This document shows, in pieces, positions 5,717-11,177 of a stretch of DNA of 11,177 bases. The notes beneath the pieces are model-generated. The model had not been told where the DNA came from. It searched no databases and saw only the letters and a list, made by a program, of their open reading frames with translations. Source of the DNA: an uncultured Lysobacteraceae bacterium (lineage in GTDB: Bacteria > Pseudomonadota > Gammaproteobacteria > Xanthomonadales > Rhodanobacteraceae); NCBI GenBank assembly GCA_946482585.1, contig CAMLSI010000137.1, positions 1-11,177 on the forward strand, given 5' to 3'. Position 1 is the first letter of the stretch. Every line of letters begins with the position of its first letter. The position numbers and the translations under genes were made by a program.

Positions 5717-7078
5717 GTGGCGGCGACGCTGTTCATCTCGTATGCGCACAAGGACGAAGTGCTGCTCGACGAACTGCTCGCGCACCTGCAGCCGCTGGCC
5801 GCCGAGGGCGTGATCGACATCTGGCACGACCGGCGCCTGGTCGCCGGCGACGATATCTTTCCCAACATCGAAGCCGCGCTCGATCGGGCACAGGTCGTAT
5901 TGCTGCTCGTCAGCGAGGCATTCCTCGCTTCGCACGAATGCACGCGGGAAATGTGGCGCGCACTGGCGAGCCGCGAGCGCAGGCGCGCCGTGGTCGTGCC
6001 GGTCATTCTGCAGTCGTGCAACTGGCGCGCAGCACCTTACGGCAGCTTCAATGCGCTGCCGACCGACGGGGTGCCGATCGCGGCGGCGCACGACCGCACG
6101 CCGGTGTGTCGCGACGTGGCCGGCGGCGTGCGTCGCCTTGCCGAGCGGTTGGATCGGCGGAACGGCTCCACGCGACGGCGTCGCCGTTGGGCGCTGATCC
6201 TGACGGCCGTCGCGGCGGGTGCGGCCGGCATACTCGCGTTGCGCGACACGTGGCTGCCGCGATCGGCGACTGCGCGGGCATCACAGATCGTCGTGCCCGA
6301 GGGGGTCGTTGCCGTTGCCGAGTTCATCGTCGTCGCGCCGGCCGGCGAGGCGTGGAATCCTGGTGCGGAAGGCGACGCGCGCCTGCCGAATCTCCTGCTT
6401 TGCTTTCGACAGGACGAGGCCCCTTCCACTGAAATCTGCCAGCCTGCCGCGCTCGGCGTGCGCGATGGTCGTGTGCTCGCCTACGCGAGCCGTACGCACG
6501 TCGCCGAGCGACTGGCCGGCATGACGGCCTGGAGCGAGACCTTCTCGGTCGATGTCGGCGACCGTCAGGGCCGCTTCGTGCGCCGTATCGGCCGGGCACG
6601 CTGTCGTTTCGGCATTCCCTGCGAACTGGCGGCCGACGACGGGACTGTCGTCGGCGAGCTGCTCGTGGTGCCGTCGGAGGAAACGGCCGATGCGCGCCTG
6701 CGCCGACATCTCGATCGCTGCGTCGATCCGCAGAGCCGGCTCGCCCGCCAGTGGCAGGCGTTCGCGGCGACGGCCGGCATGGCCGAGCCGGATCTCGGCC
6801 GCATGAGTCAGTCCGGGCTCGTGCGCGTTTTCCTTGCGCTGGCCGAGGTGAAGCTGACGCCGAGCATGGTCGATGCGGTACTGACGCACGCGCCCGCGGC
6901 CTTCGCGGCACTGCAACCCCGAGATGCGACGCGGGCTGTCGTGTTTCGGGCAGCGGCCTTTTCGGCCGAGGGCGACGACGCGCGCCCGCTCGATCGCGCC
7001 GAGGTCGCTGCCGCGCAGGCTGCGCTGCGAGGCGCAGCCGGCGCGGCGGTCATCGATGACGGCGACGGCTGCCGTTGA
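5717..7078 (+). CDS. Membrane-tethered TIR-domain protein with unrecognised C-terminal (probably periplasmic) domain
   Basis: A 453-residue protein from the GTG start. Residues 3 to about 140 are a TIR domain of the TIR_2 type: LFISYAHKDE (strand A and box 1), IDIWHDRRLVAGDDIFPNI (33-51, BB-loop region), AQVVLLLVSEAFLAS (58-72), HECTREMWRAL (73-83), VVVPVIL (92-98). Glu78 in TREMW lies where NAD-cleaving TIR domains carry their catalytic glutamate. Residues 153-158 are basic (RRRRRW), followed by one hydrophobic helix (about 158-176, ALILTAVAAGAAGILAL). By the positive-inside rule the TIR is cytoplasmic and residues 180-453 periplasmic. That part matches nothing I recognise. It has a beta-rich first half (VVPEGVVAVAEFIVVAP, ETFSVDVGD) and a more helical second half. 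It carries six cysteines (229, 241, 296, 302, 335, 452), compatible with disulfides. TIR domains in bacteria serve as immune NADases, signal producers or adaptors. Which applies is not shown, and no Thoeris, CBASS or Pycsar partner is adjacent. Confidence 0.85.
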   Translation: MAATLFISYAHKDEVLLDELLAHLQPLAAEGVIDIWHDRRLVAGDDIFPNIEAALDRAQVVLLLVSEAFLASHECTREMWRALASRERRRAVVVPVILQSCNWRAAPYGSFNALPTDGVPIAAAHDRTPVCRDVAGGVRRLAERLDRRNGSTRRRRRWALILTAVAAGAAGILALRDTWLPRSATARASQIVVPEGVVAVAEFIVVAPAGEAWNPGAEGDARLPNLLLCFRQDEAPSTEICQPAALGVRDGRVLAYASRTHVAERLAGMTAWSETFSVDVGDRQGRFVRRIGRARCRFGIPCELAADDGTVVGELLVVPSEETADARLRRHLDRCVDPQSRLARQWQAFAATAGMAEPDLGRMSQSGLVRVFLALAEVKLTPSMVDAVLTHAPAAFAALQPRDATRAVVFRAAAFSAEGDDARPLDRAEVAAAQAALRGAAGAAVIDDGDGCR

Positions 7079-7092
7079 GGCGAACGGAGCCG
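7066..7092. terminator. Hairpin at the convergent end of the TIR and terC genes
   Basis: CGGCT-g-CCGTT (7066-7076) pairs with AACGG-AGCCG (7083-7092): ten base pairs with one bulged G and a six-base loop containing the end of the TIR stop codon. It lies between two convergent genes only 24 nt apart, where a bidirectional structure would be useful. Neither strand has a T-tract after the stem, so classical intrinsic termination is not supported. Confidence 0.3.
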
Positions 7093-7102
7093 CGCAGACG
7101 GT

Positions 7103-7864
7103 TCACTCCGGTCCCGTCTCGTAGCGCTCGTGGAGCTTGACCGGCGCAACTTTCTTCTGCGCGCGATTGCGGATCCAGAGATTGACCATTTCGACGAACA
7201 CCGAGAACGCCATCGCGGCATAGATGTAGCCCTTCGGAATCTTCTGGCCGAAGCCGTCCGCCATGAGCACGAGGCCGATCATGATCAGGAAGCTCAGCGC
7301 GAGTACCTTCACGGTCGGATGGCGCTCGACGAAGTCGCCGATCGGACGCGCGAACAGCAGCATGAACGCGATCGAGATCAGGATCGCGGCGAACATCACC
7401 CAGCGCTGCTCGACCATGCCGACCGCGGTGATGATGGAATCCAGGGAAAACACCACGTCGAGCAGCATGATCTGTGCGATCACGCTGCCGAAGCTCGCCG
7501 TCGTCTTGCCGGCTTCGACGTGCTCGGACGCGCCTTCGAGCTTTTGATGGATCTCATGCGTGGCTTTGCCGATGAGGAACAGGCCGCCGCCGATCAGGAT
7601 CAGATCGCGCCAGGAAATCTCGTGAGAGAACACCGAGAAGATCGGTGCCGTCAGTCCGACGATCCAGGCGATCGCGAACAGCAGGGCCAGGCGCGTGATC
7701 GCAGCGAGCGCGATGCCGAGCCGGCGCGCCTTGTCTCGCTGCTCGGGCGGCAGCTTGCCGGCGAGAATCGAGATGAAAATGATGTTGTCGATGCCGAGCA
7801 CGAGCTCGAGTGCCGTCAGGGTGCCCAGCGCGATCCAGATTTCGGGATTGGTCAACGATTCCAT
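7103..7864 (-). CDS. TerC-family integral membrane protein (YgdQ-like)
   Basis: A 253-residue inner-membrane protein with about seven hydrophobic helices and no C-terminal CBS/CorC extension, the length of YgdQ-type TerC proteins. Family acidic motifs are present in two related halves: LELVLGIDNIIF (residues 19-30; Glu20, Asp26) and LLDVVFSLDSIITAVG (134-149; Asp136, Asp142). Loop GKLPPEQRDKARRLG (37-50) and the cytoplasmic region HEIHQKLEG (103-111) are typical. TerC-family proteins have been linked to manganese export, to metalation of exported enzymes, and in plasmid ter operons to tellurite resistance; no other ter gene is here. The ATG at 7862-7864 gives the family N-terminus (MESLTNPEIWIALGTL). 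An open frame extends upstream but is arginine-rich and unlike the family. The Shine-Dalgarno is weak (GCGAGAC). It converges on the TIR gene. No yybP-ykoY manganese riboswitch is apparent in its leader. Confidence 0.92.
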   Translation of the reverse strand: MESLTNPEIWIALGTLTALELVLGIDNIIFISILAGKLPPEQRDKARRLGIALAAITRLALLFAIAWIVGLTAPIFSVFSHEISWRDLILIGGGLFLIGKATHEIHQKLEGASEHVEAGKTTASFGSVIAQIMLLDVVFSLDSIITAVGMVEQRWVMFAAILISIAFMLLFARPIGDFVERHPTVKVLALSFLIMIGLVLMADGFGQKIPKGYIYAAMAFSVFVEMVNLWIRNRAQKKVAPVKLHERYETGPE

Positions 7865-8279
7865 GGTCGAAGTCTCGCAACGAGAGGCAGCATGACGCCG
7901 CACCGCGCGTGCGCGGCGTTCCTCGACCGTGCGCGTCGATGGCAGGCGTCGGGATTGAAGGCGGAGCGCGCCGGTCGGCCGGTTCCGGCCGACGTTCCCG
8001 CAGGCATTGGCCTGGAGAACGGCGCCGCTCGTGCGGCAGCCTAGCATCCGCTGGTGTTAAGCGGACGCGAGGATATGCGCGGCCGCAGCCGTTCTTTGCT
8101 ATCGTCGCCGCCGGTTCCCGCACGACTGCAATACGGCCGTCGCACAATCCGGCGTGCTTGTTCGGATGTGCCGCGTCGCGCGGTCGGCGCGACGTGCGGC
8201 TTCGCCGTCGCCGCATTTCCCGTTCGCCTGCAAAGTCCCGATGCGCCGCAGTCGCGCCGTCGGCGCCCGGAAGCTACGC
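7865..8279. other. 415-nt divergent intergenic region between terC and rimK
   Basis: It should hold the promoters of both divergent genes, but no -35/-10 pair of quality was found for either. The clearest structures are the 9-bp inverted repeat at 7974-7993 and a small CCGCGC/GCGCGG hairpin near 7902-7915. The open frames that cross it have no ribosome binding sites and arginine-rich, GC-driven composition. Confidence 0.5.
7974..7993. repeat. Perfect 9-bp inverted repeat in the terC leader
   Basis: GTCGGCCGG (7974-7982) and CCGGCCGAC (7985-7993) are separated by TT only, giving a 20-nt palindrome. It lies 110 nt before the terC ATG and about 290 nt before rimK. It could be an operator for a dimeric regulator, a DNA cruciform or an RNA hairpin in the terC leader. 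Without a T-tract it is not an intrinsic terminator. In GC-rich DNA such a repeat is uncommon but can arise by chance. Confidence 0.7.
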
Positions 8280-9176
8280 ATGAATATTGCAATTCTGTCG
8301 CGTAATTCAAAACTGTACTCGACGCGGCGCCTCGTCGAGGCCGGACGCGAGCGCGGCCATCGCGTGCGCGTGCTCGATCCGCTGCGCTGCTACATGCGCA
8401 TCGCGCCGGGCGAATTCAGCGTGCACTACAAGGGTAAGCGTCTTGCCGACTACGCAGCGGTGATTCCGCGCATCGGCGCATCGATCACGTTCTACGGTAC
8501 GGCCGTGCTGCGCCAGTTCGAGATGATGGGGGTCTATACGCCCAACGGCTCCGACGCGGTACTGCGCGCGCGCGACAAGTTGCGCTGCCTGCAGTTGCTC
8601 GCGCGCCAGGAAGTCGGCATGCCCGACACCGTGTTCGGCGACAACCCCGACGATACGGCTGACCTCCTCGCGCTGCTCGGCGATCCTCCGCATGTGATCA
8701 AGCTCAACGAAGGTTCGCAGGGGCAGGGCGTGTTGCTCGCGGAAAAGCGTTCGTCGTCGCAGAGTGTCATCGAAGCGTTCCGCGGCCTCTATGCGAACTT
8801 CCTCGTGCAGGAATTCATCAAGGAAGCCAAGGGCGCCGATATTCGCTGTTTCGTCGTCGGCGGCAAGGTCGTCGCGGCGATGCGACGCCAGGCTCGCGCC
8901 GGCGAATTCCGCTCGAACCTGCATCGCGGCGGCAGCGCGAGCCAGGTCGACCTGTCCACGCGCGAACAGGAAGTGGCCATCCTCGCCGCACGCACGATGC
9001 AGCTCAACGTCGCCGGTGTGGATCTGTTGCGGGCCAAGCGCGGACCGCTGGTGCTCGAAGTGAATTCGTCGCCGGGGCTCGAGGGCATCGAGGCCGCGAC
9101 CTCGGTCGACGTGGCCGGCGCGATCATCGATTTCGTCTGTGCGAGTGCGTTGCGCCGCAAGCGCCGCGGGGCTTGA
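8280..9176 (+). CDS. rimK: Ribosomal protein S6 L-glutamate ligase RimK
   Basis: A 298-residue ATP-grasp ligase, nearly the length of the E. coli enzyme (300). RimK adds glutamate residues to the C-terminus of ribosomal protein S6, with ATP, in the cytoplasm. Seen in order: [18 protein letters not shown] (1-18), HYKGKRL (49-55), [23 protein letters not shown] (59-81, read by eye), [15 protein letters not shown] (96-110), [13 protein letters not shown] (139-151, ATP-binding Lys141 and glycine loop), [20 protein letters not shown] (175-194), FRSNLHRGG (210-218), [27 protein letters not shown] (245-271) with magnesium ligands Asp248, Glu260 and Asn262. The ATG at 8280 is preceded by GGAAG at eight-base spacing and matches the E. 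coli N-terminus; upstream in-frame ATGs would add a basic, atypical extension. No RimB-type protease gene adjoins it; the next gene has its own promoter. Confidence 0.96.
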   Translation: MNIAILSRNSKLYSTRRLVEAGRERGHRVRVLDPLRCYMRIAPGEFSVHYKGKRLADYAAVIPRIGASITFYGTAVLRQFEMMGVYTPNGSDAVLRARDKLRCLQLLARQEVGMPDTVFGDNPDDTADLLALLGDPPHVIKLNEGSQGQGVLLAEKRSSSQSVIEAFRGLYANFLVQEFIKEAKGADIRCFVVGGKVVAAMRRQARAGEFRSNLHRGGSASQVDLSTREQEVAILAARTMQLNVAGVDLLRAKRGPLVLEVNSSPGLEGIEAATSVDVAGAIIDFVCASALRRKRRGA

Positions 9177-9266
9177 ACCTCCGCCACGACGCTGTCGTCG
9201 CATGTGCCATTCGTCCCGATCACCGGCGTCCGTTTGTCAATGAACGTCATCGTACGAAGGTTGCCG

Positions 9267-9295
9267 TTGACAAGCTGAAACGACGTCCCTAGCAT
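9267..9295 (+). promoter_or_regulatory. Near-consensus sigma70 promoter of the small exported protein
   Basis: TTGACA (9267-9272, perfect -35), a 17-nt spacer, and TAGCAT (9290-9295, four of six with the key T, A, A, T). The start would be near 9302, giving an untranslated leader of about 75 nt before the ATG at 9378. This is the best promoter in the window, so the gene is probably well expressed in ordinary growth. Confidence 0.75.
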
Positions 9296-9377
9296 CGCCC
9301 GGCCGCTGTCTTGCGCAGTCCCGAAGACGGTGCGCAGGGGGCACTGGGTGACTGCTGTCGAGACGGAGTGAGCGAGA

Positions 9378-9851
9378 ATGCGTATTGCCAAGGCTGTTGT
9401 GTTCGCTGTCGGTTTGGCCCTTTCGATGGGGGCGATGGCGGCGGAGAAACTGGATCCGGCGCTGCAGGCCGTGACGAAAGAAAAATTCGATGATCAGGCC
9501 GCGGCGATCCGCCAGCAGATGAAGCCCGGCGGCCGCTGGGAGTTCGTCGATTCCGAGGAGCGTTCGCAGGTCAACGCACGCCTCGACGAAATTGCGTCGT
9601 TGCTCGCGACGGCCGCTTCGGCCGACGAGCTGACCCGTGACAACAAGGGCAAGCTGCTCGAAGCCCAGGAAGACGTCAACGCGATCCTTACCAAGAAGGA
9701 TGGCCGTCGCCTGATCTGCCAGCAGGTGGCGCCGACGGGTTCCAACCGCAAGCAGAAGCAGTGCTCGACGTTTGCCGAGCGCGAACGTCAGCGCCGCGAT
9801 TCGCGCGATTTCCTGCGTCAGACCGGCGACGACGGTATCCGTACCAATTGA
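9378..9851 (+). CDS. Small exported protein with paired C-terminal cysteines, function unknown
   Basis: A 157-residue protein. Residues 1-22 are a clear signal peptide (MRIAKAVVFAVGLALSMGAMAA, given here up to the likely cleavage after AMA-A), so the mature protein of about 135 residues should be periplasmic or secreted. The mature part is mostly polar and probably helical (residues 33-50 and 60-105). It contains WEFVDSEERSQVNARLDEI (54-72), resembling a helical repeat-like segment. The end has RLICQQVAPTGSNRKQKQC (111-129): two cysteines 15 residues apart (114, 129) around a GS motif. From memory, similar C-x(14)-C, GS-containing tails occur in small exported hypothetical proteins of Xanthomonadales; I cannot verify this. 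The ATG has GCGAGA four to nine nt upstream. It is monocistronic: its own strong promoter at 9267-9295 and a strong terminator at 9861-9894. No enzymatic motif is seen. Confidence 0.85.
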   Translation: MRIAKAVVFAVGLALSMGAMAAEKLDPALQAVTKEKFDDQAAAIRQQMKPGGRWEFVDSEERSQVNARLDEIASLLATAASADELTRDNKGKLLEAQEDVNAILTKKDGRRLICQQVAPTGSNRKQKQCSTFAERERQRRDSRDFLRQTGDDGIRTN

Positions 9852-9860
9852 CGGGAGAAG

Positions 9861-9894
9861 GGGCGGCGCCGCGGTTCGGCGCCGCCCTTTTTTT
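9861..9894 (+). terminator. Rho-independent terminator of the small exported protein gene
   Basis: GGGCGGCGCC (9861-9870) and GGCGCCGCCC (9878-9887) form a perfect 10-bp GC stem with a seven-base loop, followed by seven T (9888-9894). It begins 10 nt after the stop codon at 9849-9851 and separates this gene from the blaI-type operon. Confidence 0.97.
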
Positions 9895-9929
9895 GCGCTT
9901 GCCCGTCGCCCGTCGCTGGGGCATGCTGT

Positions 9930-9943
9930 ACGAAGTCATTCGT
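9930..9943. promoter_or_regulatory. Inverted repeat upstream of blaI-type gene, candidate BlaI operator
   Basis: ACGAA (9930-9934) and TTCGT (9939-9943) are inverted around GTCA, ending two bases before the GAGGGG ribosome binding site (9945-9950). BlaI/MecI repressors are dimers that bind short dyads over their own promoter, so position and size fit autoregulation. The arms are short and no strong promoter accompanies it: TTGCCC at 9899-9904 with CATGCT at 9922-9927 is a weak candidate. Confidence 0.35.
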
Positions 9944-9955
9944 TGAGGGGCCGCC

Positions 9956-10354
9956 GTGACTACTCGCCGCGCATCCGATTTACCTAAGCCCACCGAGGCC
10001 GAACTCGCCATCCTTGGCGTGCTGTGGGATCGCGGCAGCGGCACCGTCCGCGACGTGCATGAAGCGTTGTACGCGCACGACGGCGGCGGCTACACGACCG
10101 CGCTCAAGCTCATGCAGGTGATGCATGCGAAGGGCCTGGTCGAACGCGACGACTCCCAGCGCGCGCACGTGTTCCGCGCCGTCGTCAGCAAGGAACGCAC
10201 CCAGAAACGCTTTCTGTCCGACATCGTCGAACGCGTCTTCGACGGCTCGGCCTCGCAGCTCGTGCTGCACGCGCTCGGCAGCCAGAGCGCATCGCGCGAA
10301 GAGCTCAAGGAAATCCGCCAACTGCTGAATCGCCTGGATCGGGAGTCCAAGTAA
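9956..10354 (+). CDS. BlaI/MecI/CopY-family transcriptional repressor
   Basis: A 132-residue cytoplasmic DNA-binding protein of normal family length. The N-terminal winged helix begins PTEAELAILGVLWDRGSGTV (12-31), continues through VRDVHEAL (31-38) and the recognition region GYTTALKLMQVMHAKGLVERD (45-65), then the wing HVFRAVVSKE (71-80). The C-terminal dimerisation part contains RFLSDIVERVFDGSASQLVLHAL (85-107), which includes the region around the VFDGS segment where Gram-positive BlaI/MecI are cut when the sensor protease is activated. It ends in a charged helix. The start is GTG at 9956-9958 with GAGGGG five nt upstream; there is no in-frame ATG nearby. The stop TAA shares its A with the ATG of the following M56 peptidase gene (TAATG), so the two are translationally coupled. 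It likely represses its own operon; other targets are unknown and no beta-lactamase gene is in view. Confidence 0.94.
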   Translation: MTTRRASDLPKPTEAELAILGVLWDRGSGTVRDVHEALYAHDGGGYTTALKLMQVMHAKGLVERDDSQRAHVFRAVVSKERTQKRFLSDIVERVFDGSASQLVLHALGSQSASREELKEIRQLLNRLDRESK

Positions 10355-11177
10355 TGGACGCCGCCGTCGGGGGACTGGTGTCGGCCGTGCACGTGCTCGG
10401 TCTCGTGCTGTTGCATTTTCTCTGGCAGGGCGCGCTCGTCGGTGCGTTGTACGGCGTGCTGCGCCGGCAACTGGCGCCGGGTACGCCGCGCTATACCCTG
10501 GGACTCGTCAGTTTTGCGACCCTGGTCGCTGCGCCGATCGTGACGGCCGCAGCGCTGCTGGCCGGCGGTTCCGTATCGCCGGAAAGCGTCGCTGCGACGG
10601 CCTCGGCGCAGATGCCGAGCGTGACCTACGCGGCGGCCGAGCTCGATCCGTGGCAGCAGTGGACCGACTATCTGCCGTGGCTCGTCGCGCTCTGGGGTTG
10701 CGGCGTCGCCGTCCTGAGCCTGCGCGCGCTCCTGCACTGGCATGGCCTCAACCGTCTGATTCGCCAGGGCTCGCCGTTGCCGGAATGGAGTGATCGTCTG
10801 CAGCGGCTCTGCGCGCAGTTCGGTCTGGGCAAAGTCGGTCTGCTGTACTCGACCAAGATCGAGACGCCGACCCTGGTCGGTTGGATCCGTCCGGTGATCC
10901 TGCTGCCGGCTGCCGTCGCGCTGCGCTTCCCGGCGGCGCAGATCGAACTGATCCTCGCGCACGAGCTCGGTCATCTGCGGCGCTGGGACCATCTGGTCAA
11001 CCTGGTCCAGGTCGTCGCTGAAACCATCCTGTTCTATCACCCGGTCGTGCATTGGGTTTCGCGCGATCTGCGCGACCAGCGCGAGATCTGCTGCGACGAA
11101 CTCGTGCTGCGCATGAGCCGCGCGAATCCGCGCGACTATGTCGCGACCCTGGCCGATCTGGAACAGTTGCGCCTCGA
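10354..11177 (+). CDS. BlaR1/MecR1-type M56-family membrane metallopeptidase, N-terminal part (runs off window end)
   Basis: 274 residues are visible and the frame is open at the window end. Hydrophobic helices are at about 11-36, 48-71 and 108-127, with a further one likely at 215-233. The zinc site HELGH is at 203-207 in ELILAHELGHLRRWDHLVNL, and the third ligand is likely Glu244 in REICCDELVL (243-252), as in M56 peptidases. The segment ETPTLVGWIRPVILLP (170-185) is typical of the family just before the zinc motif. Known M56 sensors such as BlaR1 detect an external signal and trigger inactivation of the BlaI/MecI repressor. Here the ligand-binding C-terminus lies outside the window, so it is unknown whether it is a penicillin-binding or another domain. 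The start codon overlaps the repressor's stop by one base. Confidence 0.93.
   Translation, partial: MDAAVGGLVSAVHVLGLVLLHFLWQGALVGALYGVLRRQLAPGTPRYTLGLVSFATLVAAPIVTAAALLAGGSVSPESVAATASAQMPSVTYAAAELDPWQQWTDYLPWLVALWGCGVAVLSLRALLHWHGLNRLIRQGSPLPEWSDRLQRLCAQFGLGKVGLLYSTKIETPTLVGWIRPVILLPAAVALRFPAAQIELILAHELGHLRRWDHLVNLVQVVAETILFYHPVVHWVSRDLRDQREICCDELVLRMSRANPRDYVATLADLEQLRL

Noticed and set aside
7103..7864. Part of a tellurite-resistance ter operon
   Set aside because: The gene stands alone; TerC-family membrane proteins are widespread without terB, terD or terE, and none of those are present.
7865..8047. Upstream in-frame extension of terC (61 codons)
   Set aside because: Arginine-rich and not part of the TerC fold, whose first helix starts right after the chosen ATG.
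7865..8050. yybP-ykoY manganese riboswitch before terC
   Set aside because: Some TerC-family genes have one, but I could not find the conserved GGGGAGUAG-type elements on the minus strand here.

Overview
The window is GC-rich throughout and reads as a chromosomal stretch of a gammaproteobacterium, most likely in or near the Xanthomonadales (Lysobacterales). The reasons are the thiS-thiG-trmB gene order followed by an SLC13-type permease, a full-length RimK close to the E. coli enzyme, a tRNA-Gly(CCC) close to E. coli glyU, and a small exported protein with a paired-cysteine C-terminus that resembles ones I recall from that group. The taxonomic placement is inference; no rRNA or other marker gene is present.

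Left block (1-2605, minus strand). Read in the direction of transcription: thiS (sulfur carrier), a 199-nt gap, thiG (thiazole synthase), trmB (tRNA m7G46 methyltransferase, start codon overlapping the thiG stop by one base), then an SLC13/DASS-type permease cut off by the window start. ThiS and ThiG act together to make the thiazole half of thiamine; trmB and the permease appear to be operon passengers.

Second block (2654-5065, minus strand). A large exported FecR-domain/DUF6600-like protein with a strong Shine-Dalgarno, a tryptophan-rich middle and a long Arg/Pro/Glu/Gln-rich tail. The tail contains a 75-bp (25-residue) tandem repeat, and the gene ends in a clear intrinsic terminator.

Middle (5251-7092, plus strand). 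A tRNA-Gly(CCC) with encoded CCA and a plausible promoter, a 353-nt stretch without a recognisable gene, then a TIR-domain protein. The TIR protein has an N-terminal TIR domain, a basic cluster plus one membrane helix, and an unrecognised C-terminal domain of about 275 residues with six cysteines that should lie in the periplasm. This is the most unusual gene here and the best candidate for something undescribed.

Right part. A TerC-family membrane protein (minus) converges on the TIR gene. A 415-nt divergent gap with a perfect 9-bp inverted repeat separates it from rimK (plus). Then comes a monocistronic small secreted protein bracketed by a near-consensus sigma70 promoter and a strong terminator. 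Last is a blaI-type repressor overlapping an M56/BlaR1-type membrane metallopeptidase gene cut by the window end, which together form a sensor-protease/repressor pair.

I see no CRISPR array, insertion sequence, integrase, transposase or rRNA. Most genes are ordinary housekeeping or envelope genes. The items worth a second look are the membrane-tethered TIR protein, the FecR/DUF6600 repeat tail, the two-cysteine exported protein and the BlaI/M56 pair with a possible operator.
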